Source: Cephalotus follicularis (taxonomy: Eukaryota > Streptophyta > Magnoliopsida > Oxalidales > Cephalotaceae). Taken from it: a DNA stretch of 64,000 nt. The stretch lies in NCBI GenBank assembly GCA_001972305.1, contig BDDD01002673.1, positions 106,260-170,259 of the forward strand, given 5' to 3'. Position 1 is the stretch's first letter. Every line of letters starts with the position of its first letter. The translations under genes were made by a program, and so were the position numbers. The notes under the pieces are model-generated. The model searched no databases, had not been told where the DNA came from, and saw only the letters and a program-made list of their open reading frames with translations. Below, piece by piece: positions 12,067 to 24,929 of the stretch.

Positions 12067-14272
12067 TGTAACACCCCCGGACGGCGGGAGTCGTCACAGG
12101 GTCATATCATACGTAACATTAACTATCTGAGCATATACATATCTTAACAAATCATAAGTTTGCTTTATTAGCCAATAACAGCCGAAAACGTGGCAGTCTT
12201 ATCAAAACATTAAAACTTAACATTTAACATATTAAGTAGTTGCGGAAAACTCAAAACATAATTCAGTTCCAATTTAAAACGTAAAACATAAAAATCCATG
12301 TTTCTGACCACTAAACATAACATAAGGATCACTCTCCTAAGGATCCAACATAAAGGGTGATCATCACTCAATCACACTTTCCCCCGCTGCTCCAGAAAAC
12401 CTGCCGCATGGAAACAAAAACACGGCTGAGCAAACCTCAGTACGGATAAGGGAAATAAAACAGTAAGAATCAACTTAAATCACATAAATATGTTTTCACA
12501 CAACATATTCAAAAACTGCTCACAATAGTATTATAACATATCATATCATAACATATCGTATCCTAACATATCGTACCATAACATATCGTATAGATAAAGT
12601 CGAAATCAATTAAAATGTCAAACCAACTTTAAATTCGAAACGTATCAAAATCATGAAACATCGTTGATTTCATAAATGAAGGTGCTTATCAAAACAGTTT
12701 CAGTTTGAATGTCAGCTAGCCAAGGAACAGAAAATCCGTACCTTATGCGCTTGCAAAGTACTTACGAATAGGCGATCAAAAACAAATTCTCCTTTGAAGC
12801 ACACAATCTAAAAGGCATTCAAAATCATACATGTAAGAGTCTAAGACACATCAGAAGCATTAAACAGACTCTTAACAGTGTTTGGAAAATATTCGGATCG
12901 ATTCGGGGATCAAACGAATCAAAACAGTTGAAAACAGCACATTCCAGGGCAAAACAGTCGACTAAAACAGGGCTCCAGTCGACTGGGGAGGCTTGGCAGT
13001 CGACTGTTCATATGGTCCAGTCGACTACACAATTAAAAGTGCAGGCAGTTGACTGTGGTCTTCCCTCCAGTCGAGTACACAACCATTCCAGCCGACTGTC
13101 CACAGAGGCAGCCGGCTCTTCTGGGCGACAGAACAGTTGGAAATCCGACGATTTGCTACTGAAAATGGTTCAAATGGTTTCTACATTAAACTAGAGACAT
13201 ATGGACATAAACATATGATCATATATGACTTGTAGGTGACATACAAACACAAATTTGACAAGGAAACAACTTGATAGTGATTTAACTTACAAAAGGAAGT
13301 AAGAAGGCAATGCATGTACATGTCCAGATTCTATCTCTAATTGATTATAGATGTTATAAAACAAGTTTGTGACACATATATGAGTATAAAACCTGTTTGC
13401 AATATCACTAACACAATGACAACACATTTAGACAGGAATCAAAGACACCAAGAGCACAAAAACTCAAAGTAAGCCATTGAAACAAAACTATCATTAAAGG
13501 GGACGAATCTACTAACCTGTAATGACGTTAAGGGCACAGAAACTAGCACGAGGAACACAAGCACAAGCACACAATCTGATGTGACAAAAACAGAGGCAAA
13601 GAGACCAAAACCAAAAGAAAACCAAAAACAAGGAGAAACTTAGCAAACTAAACGAATTCAATTCAAAATGACATAAAAAGGATTGAGATTACCTCTATGA
13701 ATTTGATGAAACAAATACACAGCAGCTTGACAAACACCCACAAGGCAGAATTGGTAGTGGCTTGCAAGAAAATGTGGGCAACATATAAAATGGCAAAGGT
13801 ATTCTAATAAAGAAGAAAGGAGGAGACATGATTTGACAAAAGGGGGAAGAAAGGAGACTTTTCTAGATTTTGAAATAGGAAAAGAGAGACTTTGCAAGAC
13901 ATTTTGATGGTGGAAGGAAGGATTTACGGGAAAGAAGGAGGAAGTGGGAGGAAAGTAGGAGAAAGGTGGGAGAAAATGATAAAATAGGAAAAAGGAAAAT
14001 TAAAGAAATAATAATAAAAGGAATTTAGGGATTTTAAAAATAAAAGAATAATAATTTGTTTTTAATTAAAATAATTTTGTATTAAAATAAAATAAATAAA
14101 ACTCAATCCCAACATAGCATAACATACCCAAAAATTCAGACTGGTATCAGTCAGCATTATTCACATAAACCCAAATTGTAGGGCAACCGGACTTTTAAAA
14201 TTAAACAAAATTAAAAGCCCGAAACACAAATAAATTCCGTAAAATATATTTACGAACGAGCAGGGTATTACA
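12067..14272 (-). mobile_element. Gypsy Y 5' LTR (2206 bp)
   Basis: Plus-strand ends are TGTAACACCCCCGG and GGGTATTACA. It sits directly upstream of the PBS, leader and gag of Y. It shares termini and the CCTGCCGCATGG block (12402-12450) with S1 and S2. A cluster of CAGTCGACTG motifs lies at 12955-13105 and a degenerate ATAACATATCGT tandem array at 12534-12592. The bases after it (GTTGC, 14273-14277) should be the Y TSD; the partner copy is not in the window because the 3' end of Y is lost. Confidence 0.92.
12534..12592. repeat. Short tandem array, unit about ATAACATATCGT
   Basis: Four to five imperfect copies of a unit of 11 to 15 bp (ATAACATATCATATC, ATAACATATCGTATCC, ...), read directly. 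Located inside the Y LTR. Confidence 0.8.
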
Positions 14273-15360
14273 GTTGCAGTGGTTTCCTAGCGCATGTAAC
14301 GGATAACAGGGAATGGATACCGTGATTGGAGGATGGCACCTCTGGGAGGTCACTCTAGACTTGCCAGTAGTGGTTGTCAAATTCCCTTTGACCTATGCGT
14401 GTATCGTTAATATACAAATTATTCATCTGATGAGTTTGATGGAAAGTTGGCAAGTGTATGGATCATGGAATTTCGGATCACATGGTTAGAGAGTGCCCTC
14501 ATGAACGGTATGGTTCTGGAGTCTGCAAAGACAGGGTATGGGTCAATCTCAATGAGATTTTCACCAAGACTTAGAGTATCGGCTATCAGCCAAGCCATGA
14601 TTTTAGACAGCTGTATCAGGATCACCATGATACGAGTTCACCTTCTCATGTGAGAAGAGATCAAGGCAAACGGTCTGTGGGATTGATGCCGCCAGAAGAG
14701 TAGAGTTGTATCCTTTATAATGAAGAGCCAAAGGACGAGCTATGATCACATAGCACTTCAGTTTCTTAGTACATCTGGCAATTAGCAAGATGTGCTGAGA
14801 TCTGAAGCTCAAATTGGTGGAATGACATAAAGAAGGTGTGGGCGCAGTTGCCTATAGGCTTACCTCATCACTCAGCCTATGGGAATGGAACCTACCTGGT
14901 AACGTGGAGTGTGGACCATGAATCAGAGTAGCACAGCAAAAGTACGATGGATTGAGCTGGCGGTTGGGGTGAACATCTGTCGTTAGTAGAATTCCCAGTG
15001 AGAGGTCATGTATTACATGATGTGTCCATGTTTCAATGCTCAGAAAATATCCTACAGATCCTTCTCATGTGCTACTATGAGCCGTTAGACTTAAGGATGG
15101 ATACTAGCTCAAAGGGAACTCATATATATTCAGACATGGTTTTGGAATGATATGGACGCTGACTACCGATGGAATGGGTTATAAGGTTATGGATCGTATG
15201 GTCATGGATCGAATGACTATGGATAAAATGGTTAAGGAACAAGGACATTTCATTGACAGAAGTGTTACGGCAATGTTATAGGCTTGAGAAATCCACAATG
15301 GACGTTAGGAAGAAATGTCAGCATTGTACTCTCGCATGTTTTAACCTAAGGAATCTCGAG
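14273..15360 (+). pseudogene. Gypsy W gag remnant
   Basis: 14430-14650 is recognisably the same gag tail as in gypsy U (23470-23700, minus): shared GGATCACATGG and a similar Q/Y-rich tail. 14455-14496 encodes KCMDHGISDHMVREC, a CCHC knuckle whose second Cys is His; U has Ala at the same place. The remainder to 15360 is stop-broken and lacks any RT, RNase H or integrase motif, so nearly all pol is deleted. It leads into a PPT and a 3' LTR, which sets plus orientation. Confidence 0.65.
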
Positions 15361-15387
15361 GACGAGATTTCTCTAAGGAGGAGAGGA
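15361..15387 (+). other. Polypurine tract region of gypsy W
   Basis: GACGAGATTTCTCTAAGGAG then GAGAGGA, directly before the LTR start TGTAATGCCCC. The 'CTCGAGGACGAGATTTC' sequence is the usual 3' end of chromovirus internal regions. Confidence 0.8.
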
Positions 15388-18300
15388 TGTAATGCCCCAG
15401 ATATATATGAATATATATATATATATATAAAGAAAAGTGCATGGCATTAAAACGCCAGGCACTTCAAGCAAAAGAAAGGGAGAGACACGAGAGAGGGAGA
15501 GGCGGAGAGAACACCGGGAGGAGACGACGCCAGACGAAGGCGTCAGACCGGGAGATGGCCCGCACAGGACTTCATCCAGACGGTAACCTCCTTTCCCTTC
15601 TTCTCTTTTCTTTTATTTCTCCCCGTCATTGTCGCCTCTCTCACGCCATTGCCGTACGTTCCACCACCGGGAACCGTCACTGGTAGAGTGGGTTTTGGTC
15701 ATGAAGACTAGCTCTTCCATTTTTATGGCTGTTGAGGCGTTTCCTGATCGGAATTGGCCAGAATGTGAAGGCTGAGTCAACCCAGTGGGTTTGACGTGAT
15801 GAAGCCCGTGACACAGTGTTTCACACCGAGTCACGATGAGTTACGGCCACCAGCGGCTTGATTGAAGGATTTTGATGTCGGTTATGGCATTTTTAAGTGT
15901 TGAACGGAACTATTGAAGTCCAGCGAGTTGACTCAGTGAGTCAAACTCACTGCCGGCCGTGACTGCCGGCTCCTTCGTGAGTCTCGATGAGTCTCTGGCT
16001 ATGACTCCTAGAATTGATGATTGTGTGGCATTTTTGGGTGGTGACTGAAATTGTGGATGGCCAGCGAGTTGACTCAGTGAGTCGAACTCACTGCTGCCTG
16101 AGACACGATGTTCGGCGCTGAGTCTCCAACGGTTATGAATAGATCATCCAATGTGGAGTCTGGTTATGGGTGTTACCGGAGCTAGTTGAGTTGGCCGAAA
16201 ACTAGTCGGAGCTTCGGTGACGACAGTGTTGATTCCTATGCGTAGAGCGTAACGGGAATGTGTTGTATATGCAGAGTAAATGAAGTGATCAACGATAGGA
16301 GGTTTCAAAGCGATGGCGTTGGATACCCGGTTCAAGCTTGGAGGAGCTGATGATTCGTCAGTTCTGCTACAGAATCCCTTGAATAGCAAGTGCAACTATT
16401 GTTACTGCTTCAACTGGTAGGTTATACTATCTGCACTGCATTCATGCATTTTAATGAATTGTATGAATTGTTATTGTGTTACTGTTATTGCGTGTTGATT
16501 GACTGTTGTTATACTGTTATTGAAACATCTACTGTTCACTGGTTATTGCACCGACTGGGAACTGGGTATGGATTTATAAACTGTCTTTACTGAGATTGAA
16601 ACGAATTTCATGGGTTTTGGACATAGTTCCATTGATTTGCGAAATGCTTTGCGAACTATGGTTTCTAATAAAACCGTCCATACTTTACTGCTTTAAAAAC
16701 TGACCCGTTGACCCTTTCATGCCTTTAAACTGGGTAGTCGATGTTTTATACTTATGCTTTCTAAAACCATCGACTCTTTTGTGTGTTAAACTGAATGGTC
16801 GACACTGTACACTTTTCAACTAAACTAGTTGACACTTAGTGCCTTGTTTTGCGAAATGTCACTGTTTCTTACCGTTTTCAATTTCAAACTGTTTCTTCTT
16901 TACATTGATTCCATAGGAAGCCTCCCTAAGGCCTTGTATCCTATGCGAATCATCTTTTAACACTGTTGAATCTTAAATGAAGTTTTCAAAATGATTCTTG
17001 AAGCAATGCAACAAAAGAATATTCATTCAAATGGGTTTTAAGAATGGTTAGGATAGCTCCTTTTGGACATCTGGGCCCGAATATCCAATTGGACTTCCTC
17101 TCCATTGTTTTACAAACTTCGATAGGGACCAACAACTGTTCCTTAAACTGTTATAGAATATTGTTACTAAAAAATGTTTTATAAACTATTTTGAGGGATG
17201 TGGATCTCACTTGGTCCTTTAGGTCCCTATCATTTCCACTGCAATACTGTTACGGGTACGGGTACTGTATGATTACTGTTATGACTGATACTGTTTGAGT
17301 CCAAATGAGATAACCCATTCATGACTCTCATCTCCGTCATGAAGGTCATCAATGTTAGACCACATAATATAGGCTGGACTATTGTGAACGGTCGAGACAA
17401 TATAGGCTGGACTATTGTGAACAGTCGAGACAGTATAGGCTGGACTATTGTGAACAGTCGAGAATAAATGGGCTTGGACCATTGTGAACAAGCCCTACTG
17501 TAAGCACTGTGTGATCAGTGTTATCTCACCCTACTCATCTACGACTGAGAGAGTGCGTAGATAGTGGGATGGACCTATGGATTGTTTGTCCCTATGTATG
17601 ATTACTGATTGTTTATGGAGTGTCTGCACGCTTATAACCTTGATGTGATTAGGACTAGCTAGATATACCTCGCTTAGGGACGGTTGGTATATCGAAGCTG
17701 TCCGCAACTGTACACTGATATACTAGACTACACTATTACTATTACTACCACTATTACTATACACCGTTACTGTTCACTGTACTGTCGTTGTACCGTTACA
17801 CGGCATACTGTTACACTGTCACACTACTGTATTGATGCATGCATTGGAAATTGTTATAACTGTGGCATACATAGCACATAGTATACCTACACGACCATGT
17901 GTCGCTGACCCATTTCATTTCATTGTAAACGGGATGGGTCAGGCCCAGGTGATGGTTCACAGTGAAATGGATCGAGATGGATGGATACTTAAGCTGGATC
18001 TTGGATAGTAGTGGTGTTGGGATTGTATTCTTATTGTTTATGGTTTCATTATGATCATGTTATGGATTTACTTATATGCATTGTAATAAATGAGACAGGT
18101 TGGGATGGATGGATTCTCTGTAGCATTTTTTGATTTGCCATATTGTATATGATCTTACTTATGGTAATGGATATGGGTTTACTTATAAAGAATCGTATAA
18201 AAGGGGCCTTATATTTATAGTTGAATTGTACCGATATATAAGACTTGTTATGCAAAGAGACAAATCTAAAGATGTATAAGAGATGTTTTATTTCATCTAT

Positions 18301-18716
18301 CGACCTGCCGACATGTGGCTGTGCTTATGATATATGTGTTGATGTATTAAATAGGGACACGCCCATCATTTGAGACATTTGAATGATATGATACTGGTTT
18401 AGTTGTGGTTCTGAGGGCTGAGCCCATATATATACATAAACTGTTGATTCCTCCTTCGAGAGTGTGAATATATAAAAATGTGTTTTTCTTTACAGGGGGT
18501 TAAGTCGGATAAACGAATACATCATGCCCGTTTTTCGGGAGATTTTAAGAGTTAGTTTTTATTCCAATTGACTATTCCGCTGATGTATATGACTTTGACT
18601 TAAAGATTTATATGTATAGCACTTTGGAATATGAATATAATGACGAAGTGACGGAACAGATTGGTATCTCACGTGTCGGATCGTGGGGGTTTACTCTCGC
18701 GGTTCAGGGTTTGACA
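15388..18716 (+). mobile_element. Gypsy W 3' LTR (about 3.3 kb)
   Basis: Starts TGTAATGCCCCAG right after the PPT. The end is placed at ...GGTTTGACA (18716) because integrase sequence of element V starts immediately after; no second TSD copy is available to prove it. A candidate TATA box is TATATATAAAGA (about 15420-15433). A GA-rich then CT-rich leader with GAGTTGACTC motifs (15440-16330) resembles solo LTR S4. A 33-bp unit is tandemly repeated three times at 17367-17463. The LTR interrupts V's integrase, so W inserted into V. Confidence 0.7.
17367..17463. repeat. 33-bp tandem repeat, three copies, in W LTR
   Basis: Three near-identical units containing TATAGGCTGGACTATTG and TGAACAGTCGAGAC. 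A fourth, diverged copy (CTTGGACCATTGTGAAC) follows. Confidence 0.93.
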
Positions 18717-19645
18717 ATCCGGATAGGATTTATGAACAAGAGATCATTAGATTGCATGGTGTATATGTATCGATCATTTCGGATCGAGATCCACGTTTCA
18801 CATCATGCTTTTAGAAGAGTTTACAGAATGCTTTGGGTACAAACTTGAATTTCAGTACGACGTACCATCCTCAAACCGACGGGCAATCAGAACGGAACAT
18901 TCAGACATTTGAAGACATGCTACGTGCTTGTGTTATAGGTTTTCAAGGGAGTTGGGAGTAGCATGTCACTCTGATTGAGTTTGCTTACAATAATAGCTTC
19001 CAAGCTAGCATACAAATGGAACCTTTTGAAGCACTTTACGGACGAAGGTGTCAAACGCCTATTTGTTGGGAAGAAGTAGGAGAACGGAAGTTATTGGGAC
19101 CAGAAATGGTACAAGTAACTACCGAAAAAGTTAAACTGATAGGGAAACACCTCTTAACAGCCCAAAGTAGACATAAGAGCTACGCGGATAAAAGATGAAG
19201 AGAGCTACAGTTTGAAGTGGGAGATCATGTTTTTCTCAAGATATCGCCATGGAAAGGAGTGATGCGATTTGGCAAGAAGGGAAAGCTTAGTCCTCGATAC
19301 ATTGAACCATTTGAGATTTTAGAAAGGATAGGAGAAGTTACGTATAGGCTTGCTTTACCACCAAGTCTATATTTTGTACACAATGTGTTCCATGTATCAG
19401 TACTCCGGAAGTATATGGCCAATCCATCACATGTCTTAAGAGTTCAACCGATTCAATTGCATGAAGACTTGTCATACGATGAACAACCAATGGAAATTCT
19501 GGATCGTAAAGAGCAAATTGTAAGGACCAAGACAATTCCCTTAGTAAAAGTGTTATCAAAAAATCATGGAGTCGAAGAAGCTACTTGGGAATTGGAACAA
19601 ACAATGAGAAAGGAATACCCTAACCTTTTTGAGTCTGATGTGTAA
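18717..19645 (+). pseudogene. Gypsy V integrase C-terminal part with chromodomain
   Basis: Begins inside the integrase core just before 'EIIRLHGV', then SDRDP (second catalytic Asp), the '[13 protein letters not shown]' region (catalytic Glu), AYNNSF, and the C-terminal GPF/Y-type module ([30 protein letters not shown]). It ends in a chromodomain ([26 protein letters not shown]). Stops at 18959 and 19195-19197 break the frame. The zinc finger and first Asp are absent because W inserted here. The chromodomain places it among chromoviruses, whose integrases are known to bind heterochromatin marks. Confidence 0.9.
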
Positions 19646-19683
19646 CAAATTTTGAGGACAAAATTTTTGTAAGGTGGGTAGAA
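19646..19683 (+). other. Polypurine tract region of gypsy V
   Basis: After the pol stop: GAGGACAAAATTTTTGTAAG then GTGGGTAGAA, directly before TGTAATGACCGG. This is the typical chromovirus 3' junction. Confidence 0.85.
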
Positions 19684-22008
19684 TGTAATGACCGGAAAAT
19701 TTTGTTAAAGTTATATGGAAATATAGTTGCCATTGTTGAGGTTGCCAAATATTTCAAGGGACCCGTGATATGACCCTAACGCTCGGGGGGTTCGGGGGTT
19801 CCGCTCCCTGGTGAGCGGACGGGGGGTCCCGCTGCCCCGACAGGGGCTAGAGGGCAGCGACCCCAGAAGAAAATCGAATTTGTCTATTTGTTTTTTACTG
19901 TAAATGTGTTTGTTATATGCTGAGCAATATGTTGTTTGCCTTGTAATCTGGACTTTGAAAGAACATAACTTGTTCTTTGATGTGAAGGAATGCTTAAGCA
20001 AAACATACAAGCAAAGTAGTAGGATCAAAACAGGCAAAATATGCAGAACAGTCTTTTTGGTATCAACGCCTATGTTATATACGTCAACGTGCTGGGTTTG
20101 AGAACAGGTTCTGAGCATTTCAAGATGATTCTCGTCAACGTGATGTTTATTATCGTCGATGTGATGGGGATTGCATATACGCGTCAACGCCTTTGGGAAA
20201 GACGTCAACGCCAAGAGCTGCAATTTCGGACAGTGGATATAGGCGTAAACGTGAAACCTTCATAGCGTCAACATAAAACCGGAAGGCGTAAACGTCATTT
20301 TTAGATGTCAACGCGAATGAGTGCACTTTTCGGCCTACAGCATTGGATGTTAATGCAGAGAACCATTGAAGTTAACGCACAAGGACATAGACGTCAACGC
20401 CATGCCTAAGCGTCGACGCCCAAACCAGCAGATTAGCTACAAAATCTAACTTTTTGTCCTTTTGTGAGTTAATTATCTTTATTTAGGGATACGTGGCAGG
20501 CCAGGGAGTAAGGATATCAGATATTTAACCTGGAGATAATATTAAAATAATGCAATGAAACAAGTGTCACCATGTTAGAGGATGGAATTTGTGCACATGG
20601 GAGAGAAAACTTACCCCCTAAGTAATCAACCTATTTATGGGCATTGAGGGCTGAATTCAGCCATTTTTGGCTGAGAAGAAAGTGGTGACAGCTGAGACTG
20701 AAGTGAAGATTTCAGCTACAGAAAAAGAAAAGGAATTCTAAAACAAAGTAAGAAAATTCAACACCAATTTTTATGAAACTTTCCCCTGTTTTGATTCAAA
20801 TTTGTAGCAGATTGTTTTATTCATATCTTGCTCAATTCTTGACGAATTTCAAATGGTTGAATGATCTGGAAAATAAAAGATGTCTCCTTTAATTGTTATG
20901 TTTTATGTTTTTAGAAATTCTGTTGAATTGTTGATGAAAAGCCCTGTTTTCTTTTACTCTTTATGCACTGCTAGAACAAGGTATTAGCCACTTTAAAAAT
21001 TCATAACGGATTCGATTCTCAACCAATTTTTATGATATTGAGCTTCTTGAGTTCATAAAGATGTCTACTTTAATGTTTATGTTTTAAGTTTCCTCTGAAA
21101 ATGCTTAATTCTATATGAATTATCCGTTTTAGAAATGCTATGCAAAACTGTTTTATGAATGCACTTGAGTTAATTACTCAAATGAAGAGAAATGTTTATG
21201 CATTGTGAAAAAAGTATTATACAATGATGTTTATGAATGCTTTTAGCTGATCACTCAAAGTATTAAGAAATGTTTTATGAAATGATGAAATGAACAACCC
21301 TTGGATCGTGATCAAAGAGGTATGAATCAGAGATGGATTAATGTTATGGAGCGAGATGCTCACGGACATGCATGTGATGTAAGGATAGTAATCGGGGAGT
21401 GCACAATGCCCCGGTGAAGAGGTGTGAAAGTGTTCATTAAGGTTTTATGACTTCTGTGTTTTGTTTTTATGAAATGTTCTAGTTACAAATTTTGACTAGA
21501 AAAGAGATGTTTTACGAAATGTTCTAGTTATGAGTTTAACTAGAATAGTGATGTGATGAAATGAGTTTTACAATGAAAACCTTACTGAGCTATTTTTAGC
21601 TCATTCCTTTCGATGTTTGTTTTCAAATAAAATGTTTTCAGGAAAGGATTGAATGGAGAATGCGAGCTTTAGAGGGAGATCTTAAGAAGAAGTTTTGTAA
21701 AGGAAATGTACTATGCAATGATGTTTTCATAAATGTGTTGACATGTAATAAGACTATGTTTTTCTGCTGTATTATATGATAATCCTGTGTAAATGTATAA
21801 GAATGTTATGGTTTGTAACATCTTTAGATATATGAGAATGTTCAAAGTTGGAATTCAAGGCTATGAATTATGTTGAAATGCATGAGTTTATGATTTAAAG
21901 TAGCTTTAGACAAGAGTGCTAAAGGATGTAACGGTTCACCCCACGTAACGCAACCAATCCTCGAAGTACCCTTTGAGCAATTAGCGGACTCGGGTTGGGG
22001 ATGTTACA
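19684..22008 (+). mobile_element. Gypsy V 3' LTR (2325 bp)
   Basis: Starts TGTAATGACCGG after the PPT and ends GGGATGTTACA. Solo LTR S6 (49915-54532) is the same family in reverse. It contains a GC-rich block (19785-19865) with GGGGGGTTCGGGGG, a cluster of GTCAACGC-like motifs (20080-20420), and a perfect hairpin TGAGCTATTTTTAGCTCA at 21586-21603. The bases after it (ATCGC) should be its TSD. Confidence 0.9.
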
Positions 22009-23384
22009 ATCGCGGACTGGCCCCCTGGTGTTCTGGATCAGATATAGGATTCTCGTCTGCAATGTCATTACATAATTGACTTAGAAACCGTAGGTTCTAT
22101 ACTTATAACATCAAATGCATAAAGTATGCATGAAATGGCATAATGCTCTTTAATCCGACTTGCTTCCAATTCACACTTTGCTTACTATTCAAACTTACTA
22201 CTTCTAATTCCTCTCCACAAAACTCACATAATCTCCTAGTTACACTTTGAAATTCATTTGCATTACAACACCACTAACATATAAACTCACTTACTAACAT
22301 TTTCATATAATCACTCGATCATTCATTCCAATGCCTCCACCATCACTAACTATCATTCAAACACATCACTACATCATTAATCACATTAAACAACTTCAAT
22401 TACCTATGAATGCATACAAGGCCAAAATTTCTAATATACATAGGAAGTGATAAATTTGACCTAAATCCTTAATTCCACCAACATACTAAGATAATCCTAC
22501 TTACTAATTACCATCTCACATCCATAAACCGTAAAAATGTCTATCTCTCCTTATTCACATATGATGGCCAAAATACATTACACAAGAAATGATTGAATTA
22601 TATTTCATATGTCTTAAACTCTTAATATAGCAACATATTAATGCAGTTTCAATTCACTAACACCCTTATTCATCTTTAATACCCTAGGAAAATATTACCT
22701 CTTTCTCACTTCCTATTGAAACCAAAATTTAAAAGATGGAATTAGTAACTAATTTATGAAACTTCACTTCAATTTACAAACATCATTTGAGATATAAAAT
22801 CCTTCTACAATCTAACAATTATCACTAAACAAGTTGATAGAATTATGACCATAAAAATTTATTTAACAAGAAAAGTTATAGAACTTACTAGGATATGGTG
22901 AGAGAATGATAGAGGAATTAATTCTAAGTTTGTTCCTTGAAGAATTCTTGAAGAAAAATGGAGAGCTTGCAAGTGAGATATGTTTCGGCCAAGAAGAAAG
23001 TGGAGAGGTTGTCGTTTTAGCACTAAGTAGGATTTCATAGAATGTAATGTGTGGATTAATCTTGAAACTTTGAGAATAATGGAGAGTGTGGGACAAATTT
23101 TGCATGAAAAGAAATGGTTTGTGCCTTTTAAAAGGATAAAAATTTGGTCGAAGCGAAAAAATAAAGGGAGACTAATGAAATGCTTCTAACATGAAAGTAT
23201 ATGTAAAAATAAGGAATATAGAAAAACAAACTAAAATAAAGGAAGAGGATGGACGGGTTTAAAGAGAAAGGATTTGGGCCTTAGGCCCAAATGTCTTGTA
23301 GGCATATAGAGGTGGTATATATATATATACATAAAAATATACCGTTAAGAATATCCACTGCCTTAATGTGACTCAGGTGTCACA
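22009..23384 (-). mobile_element. Truncated LTR, probably the 3' LTR of gypsy U
   Basis: The right end reads GGTGTCACA on the plus strand, so on the minus strand the LTR starts TGTGACACCTGAG. A TATA-like TATATATATACC follows within about 70 bp (23316-23330). Then comes a leader-like stretch with a possible splice-donor-like GTAAGTT. The left end is cut by V's 3' LTR at 22008. It directly follows the gag of U on the minus strand, so it is most likely U's 3' LTR; I could not match it to the U 5' LTR piece because the two retained parts may not overlap. Confidence 0.5.
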
Positions 23385-24768
23385 CCCAACCCTGCGCTGT
23401 AGGTGTTGATCCTATAGGCTGCTTGCTGTAATCTCCCCTTACTTCTGAAGGTTAACTGATACCAAGACGACCTTGATACTGCTATCCAAAACCATAGCCT
23501 TGTTGGTAACTGATACTTTGGTTTTGCTGAGAACCTCCCAGAAATCGACCCATACTCTGACCTTGCTGATTCTCTGCACCAAACCTATCACGAGGACACT
23601 CTTTATCCATGTGATCCGAAGCTCCAGCAACCATGCACTTACTGGCCGTCCACCAACAATCATCAAATGCATGGTTAGTACGTTGACAATGCATGCATTG
23701 ATCAAAAGAAGCCTGACTATACTACCACTAAAAAGTCTGGAGCAACCTCTCTATGTCCCTTGGTTCCTCTACCTAGAGCCCTGCCCTCTACTCCTCTGCT
23801 GTGAACTTCTAAACTGCCTCCTCTGTCTTGAAAACTTGGGTGGACTCCTCTGTTGTTGCTTGATATCTGGGACTTGTTATTGCTCCCAGAACTCCTCCCT
23901 GACTACCAATATGAAGGAGTAGATCTACTGCTACTAGTATGAGTCCTCAAGTTGCGCAGTTCTTTAGCCATAAACTCAAGCTCTCTGGCTCTACTAGCCA
24001 TCTCAAAGAAAGAACTCAACCATAGTGGCACTAACTTTTGTCTGATGTCAAGTCTAAGCCCACTAAGAAACTTCTTGGCGTTCCTTGCCTCTGTGCTAAC
24101 CATGTGAGGGGTAATCATTGCCAATTCAATAAACTTGGCCTCATACTGGGGCACAGACATGCTGCATTGCACTAAACCAAGGAACTTGGCCTCTGTTTTG
24201 TTAACCTCAGTCTTGGAGAAATACTTCTCATTGAACTCAGTAACAAATAAATCCCAAGGCCTCAATATCCTTGATTCCTCCCGAGAAGAGTCAACCATTC
24301 TCCACCAATGCTCTGCCTCACCCTGGAGCATATAAATAGCAAAAACAACCTTTTGTAATTCTGAACACTCCAAGGTCCAGAAGATTTTTTCCATTTGCAC
24401 AACCATCTCTCGGAGGCAATAACATTAGAATCTACCATAAAAACTGGAAGATTAAGCTTCAAGAACCTAATTGAAGGATCTTCCCTGTGTGCAGTACAAC
24501 CAACTATTCTCTCAGCTGCCTCTGCACGTTCAGCTGTTCTAGCAGCTATGGCTTGACCTGATGCAGCCATTTGTCATTGCAATATCTCATTCATTGGGGC
24601 CATAGTGGCAGACATCTCCCTTAGGAAATCCCTTGGCTCTTCTTGAGTGGGTGCAACAAATTGCACTTCTGGTGCCACATTACTTCCTTCCGGTTCCTTA
24701 ACACCCCTACTAGCTCTGGTATGCCTACCTTTGGCTCTTCTAGTAGTTCCTCCATGACGACCTTCCAT
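23385..24768 (-). pseudogene. Gypsy U gag
   Basis: ATG at 24768 (MEGRHGGTTRRAK). After a stop near 24574 and one frameshift near 24400 the gag core follows (VVQMEKIFWTLECSELQKVV, MLQGEAEHWWRMV, MSVPQYEAKFIELAMITPH, KFLSGLRLDIRQKLVPL). Then a Ser-rich linker and two knuckles: CMHCQRTNHAFDDC (23656-23697, intact CCHC) and CMVAGASDHMDKEC (23596-23637, second Cys is Ala). Immediately after, a truncated LTR begins. All of protease, RT, RNase H and integrase is missing, so U is a gag-only deletion derivative. Confidence 0.85.
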
Positions 24769-24911
24769 ATCTACCTTACATAAGAGAAACGGTTAGATGT
24801 CCACTTATCTCAACAACAATTCAAAAATAAACTGAAACAATACACAATCTTGACAAGAACTCTTAATTCCAATAGCCAAGGATCCTATCATGGCATAGCC
24901 AACATAAAGTA

Positions 24912-24923
24912 GCTCTGATACCA
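24912..24923 (-). other. Primer-binding site of gypsy U
   Basis: The minus strand reads TGGTATCAGAGC (initiator-Met tRNA type), 6 bp from the LTR end (plus strand TGTGTTGCAC at 24930). Confidence 0.9.
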
Positions 24924-24929
24924 CTTAAC

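Noticed and set aside
12940..13130. CRISPR-like repeat-spacer look of the GTCGAC motif arrays
   Set aside because: The motifs are degenerate, irregularly spaced and lie inside LTRs of plant retrotransposons; no cas-like gene exists in the window.
12928..13194. 88-codon open frame with repeated QST/VD motifs
   Set aside because: The repeats are translations of the CAGTCGACTG array in the Y LTR, not a repeat protein.
19711..20223. 170-codon minus-strand open frame in the V LTR
   Set aside because: It spans the LTR's GC-rich block and motif array; no start context, domain or conservation in S6.
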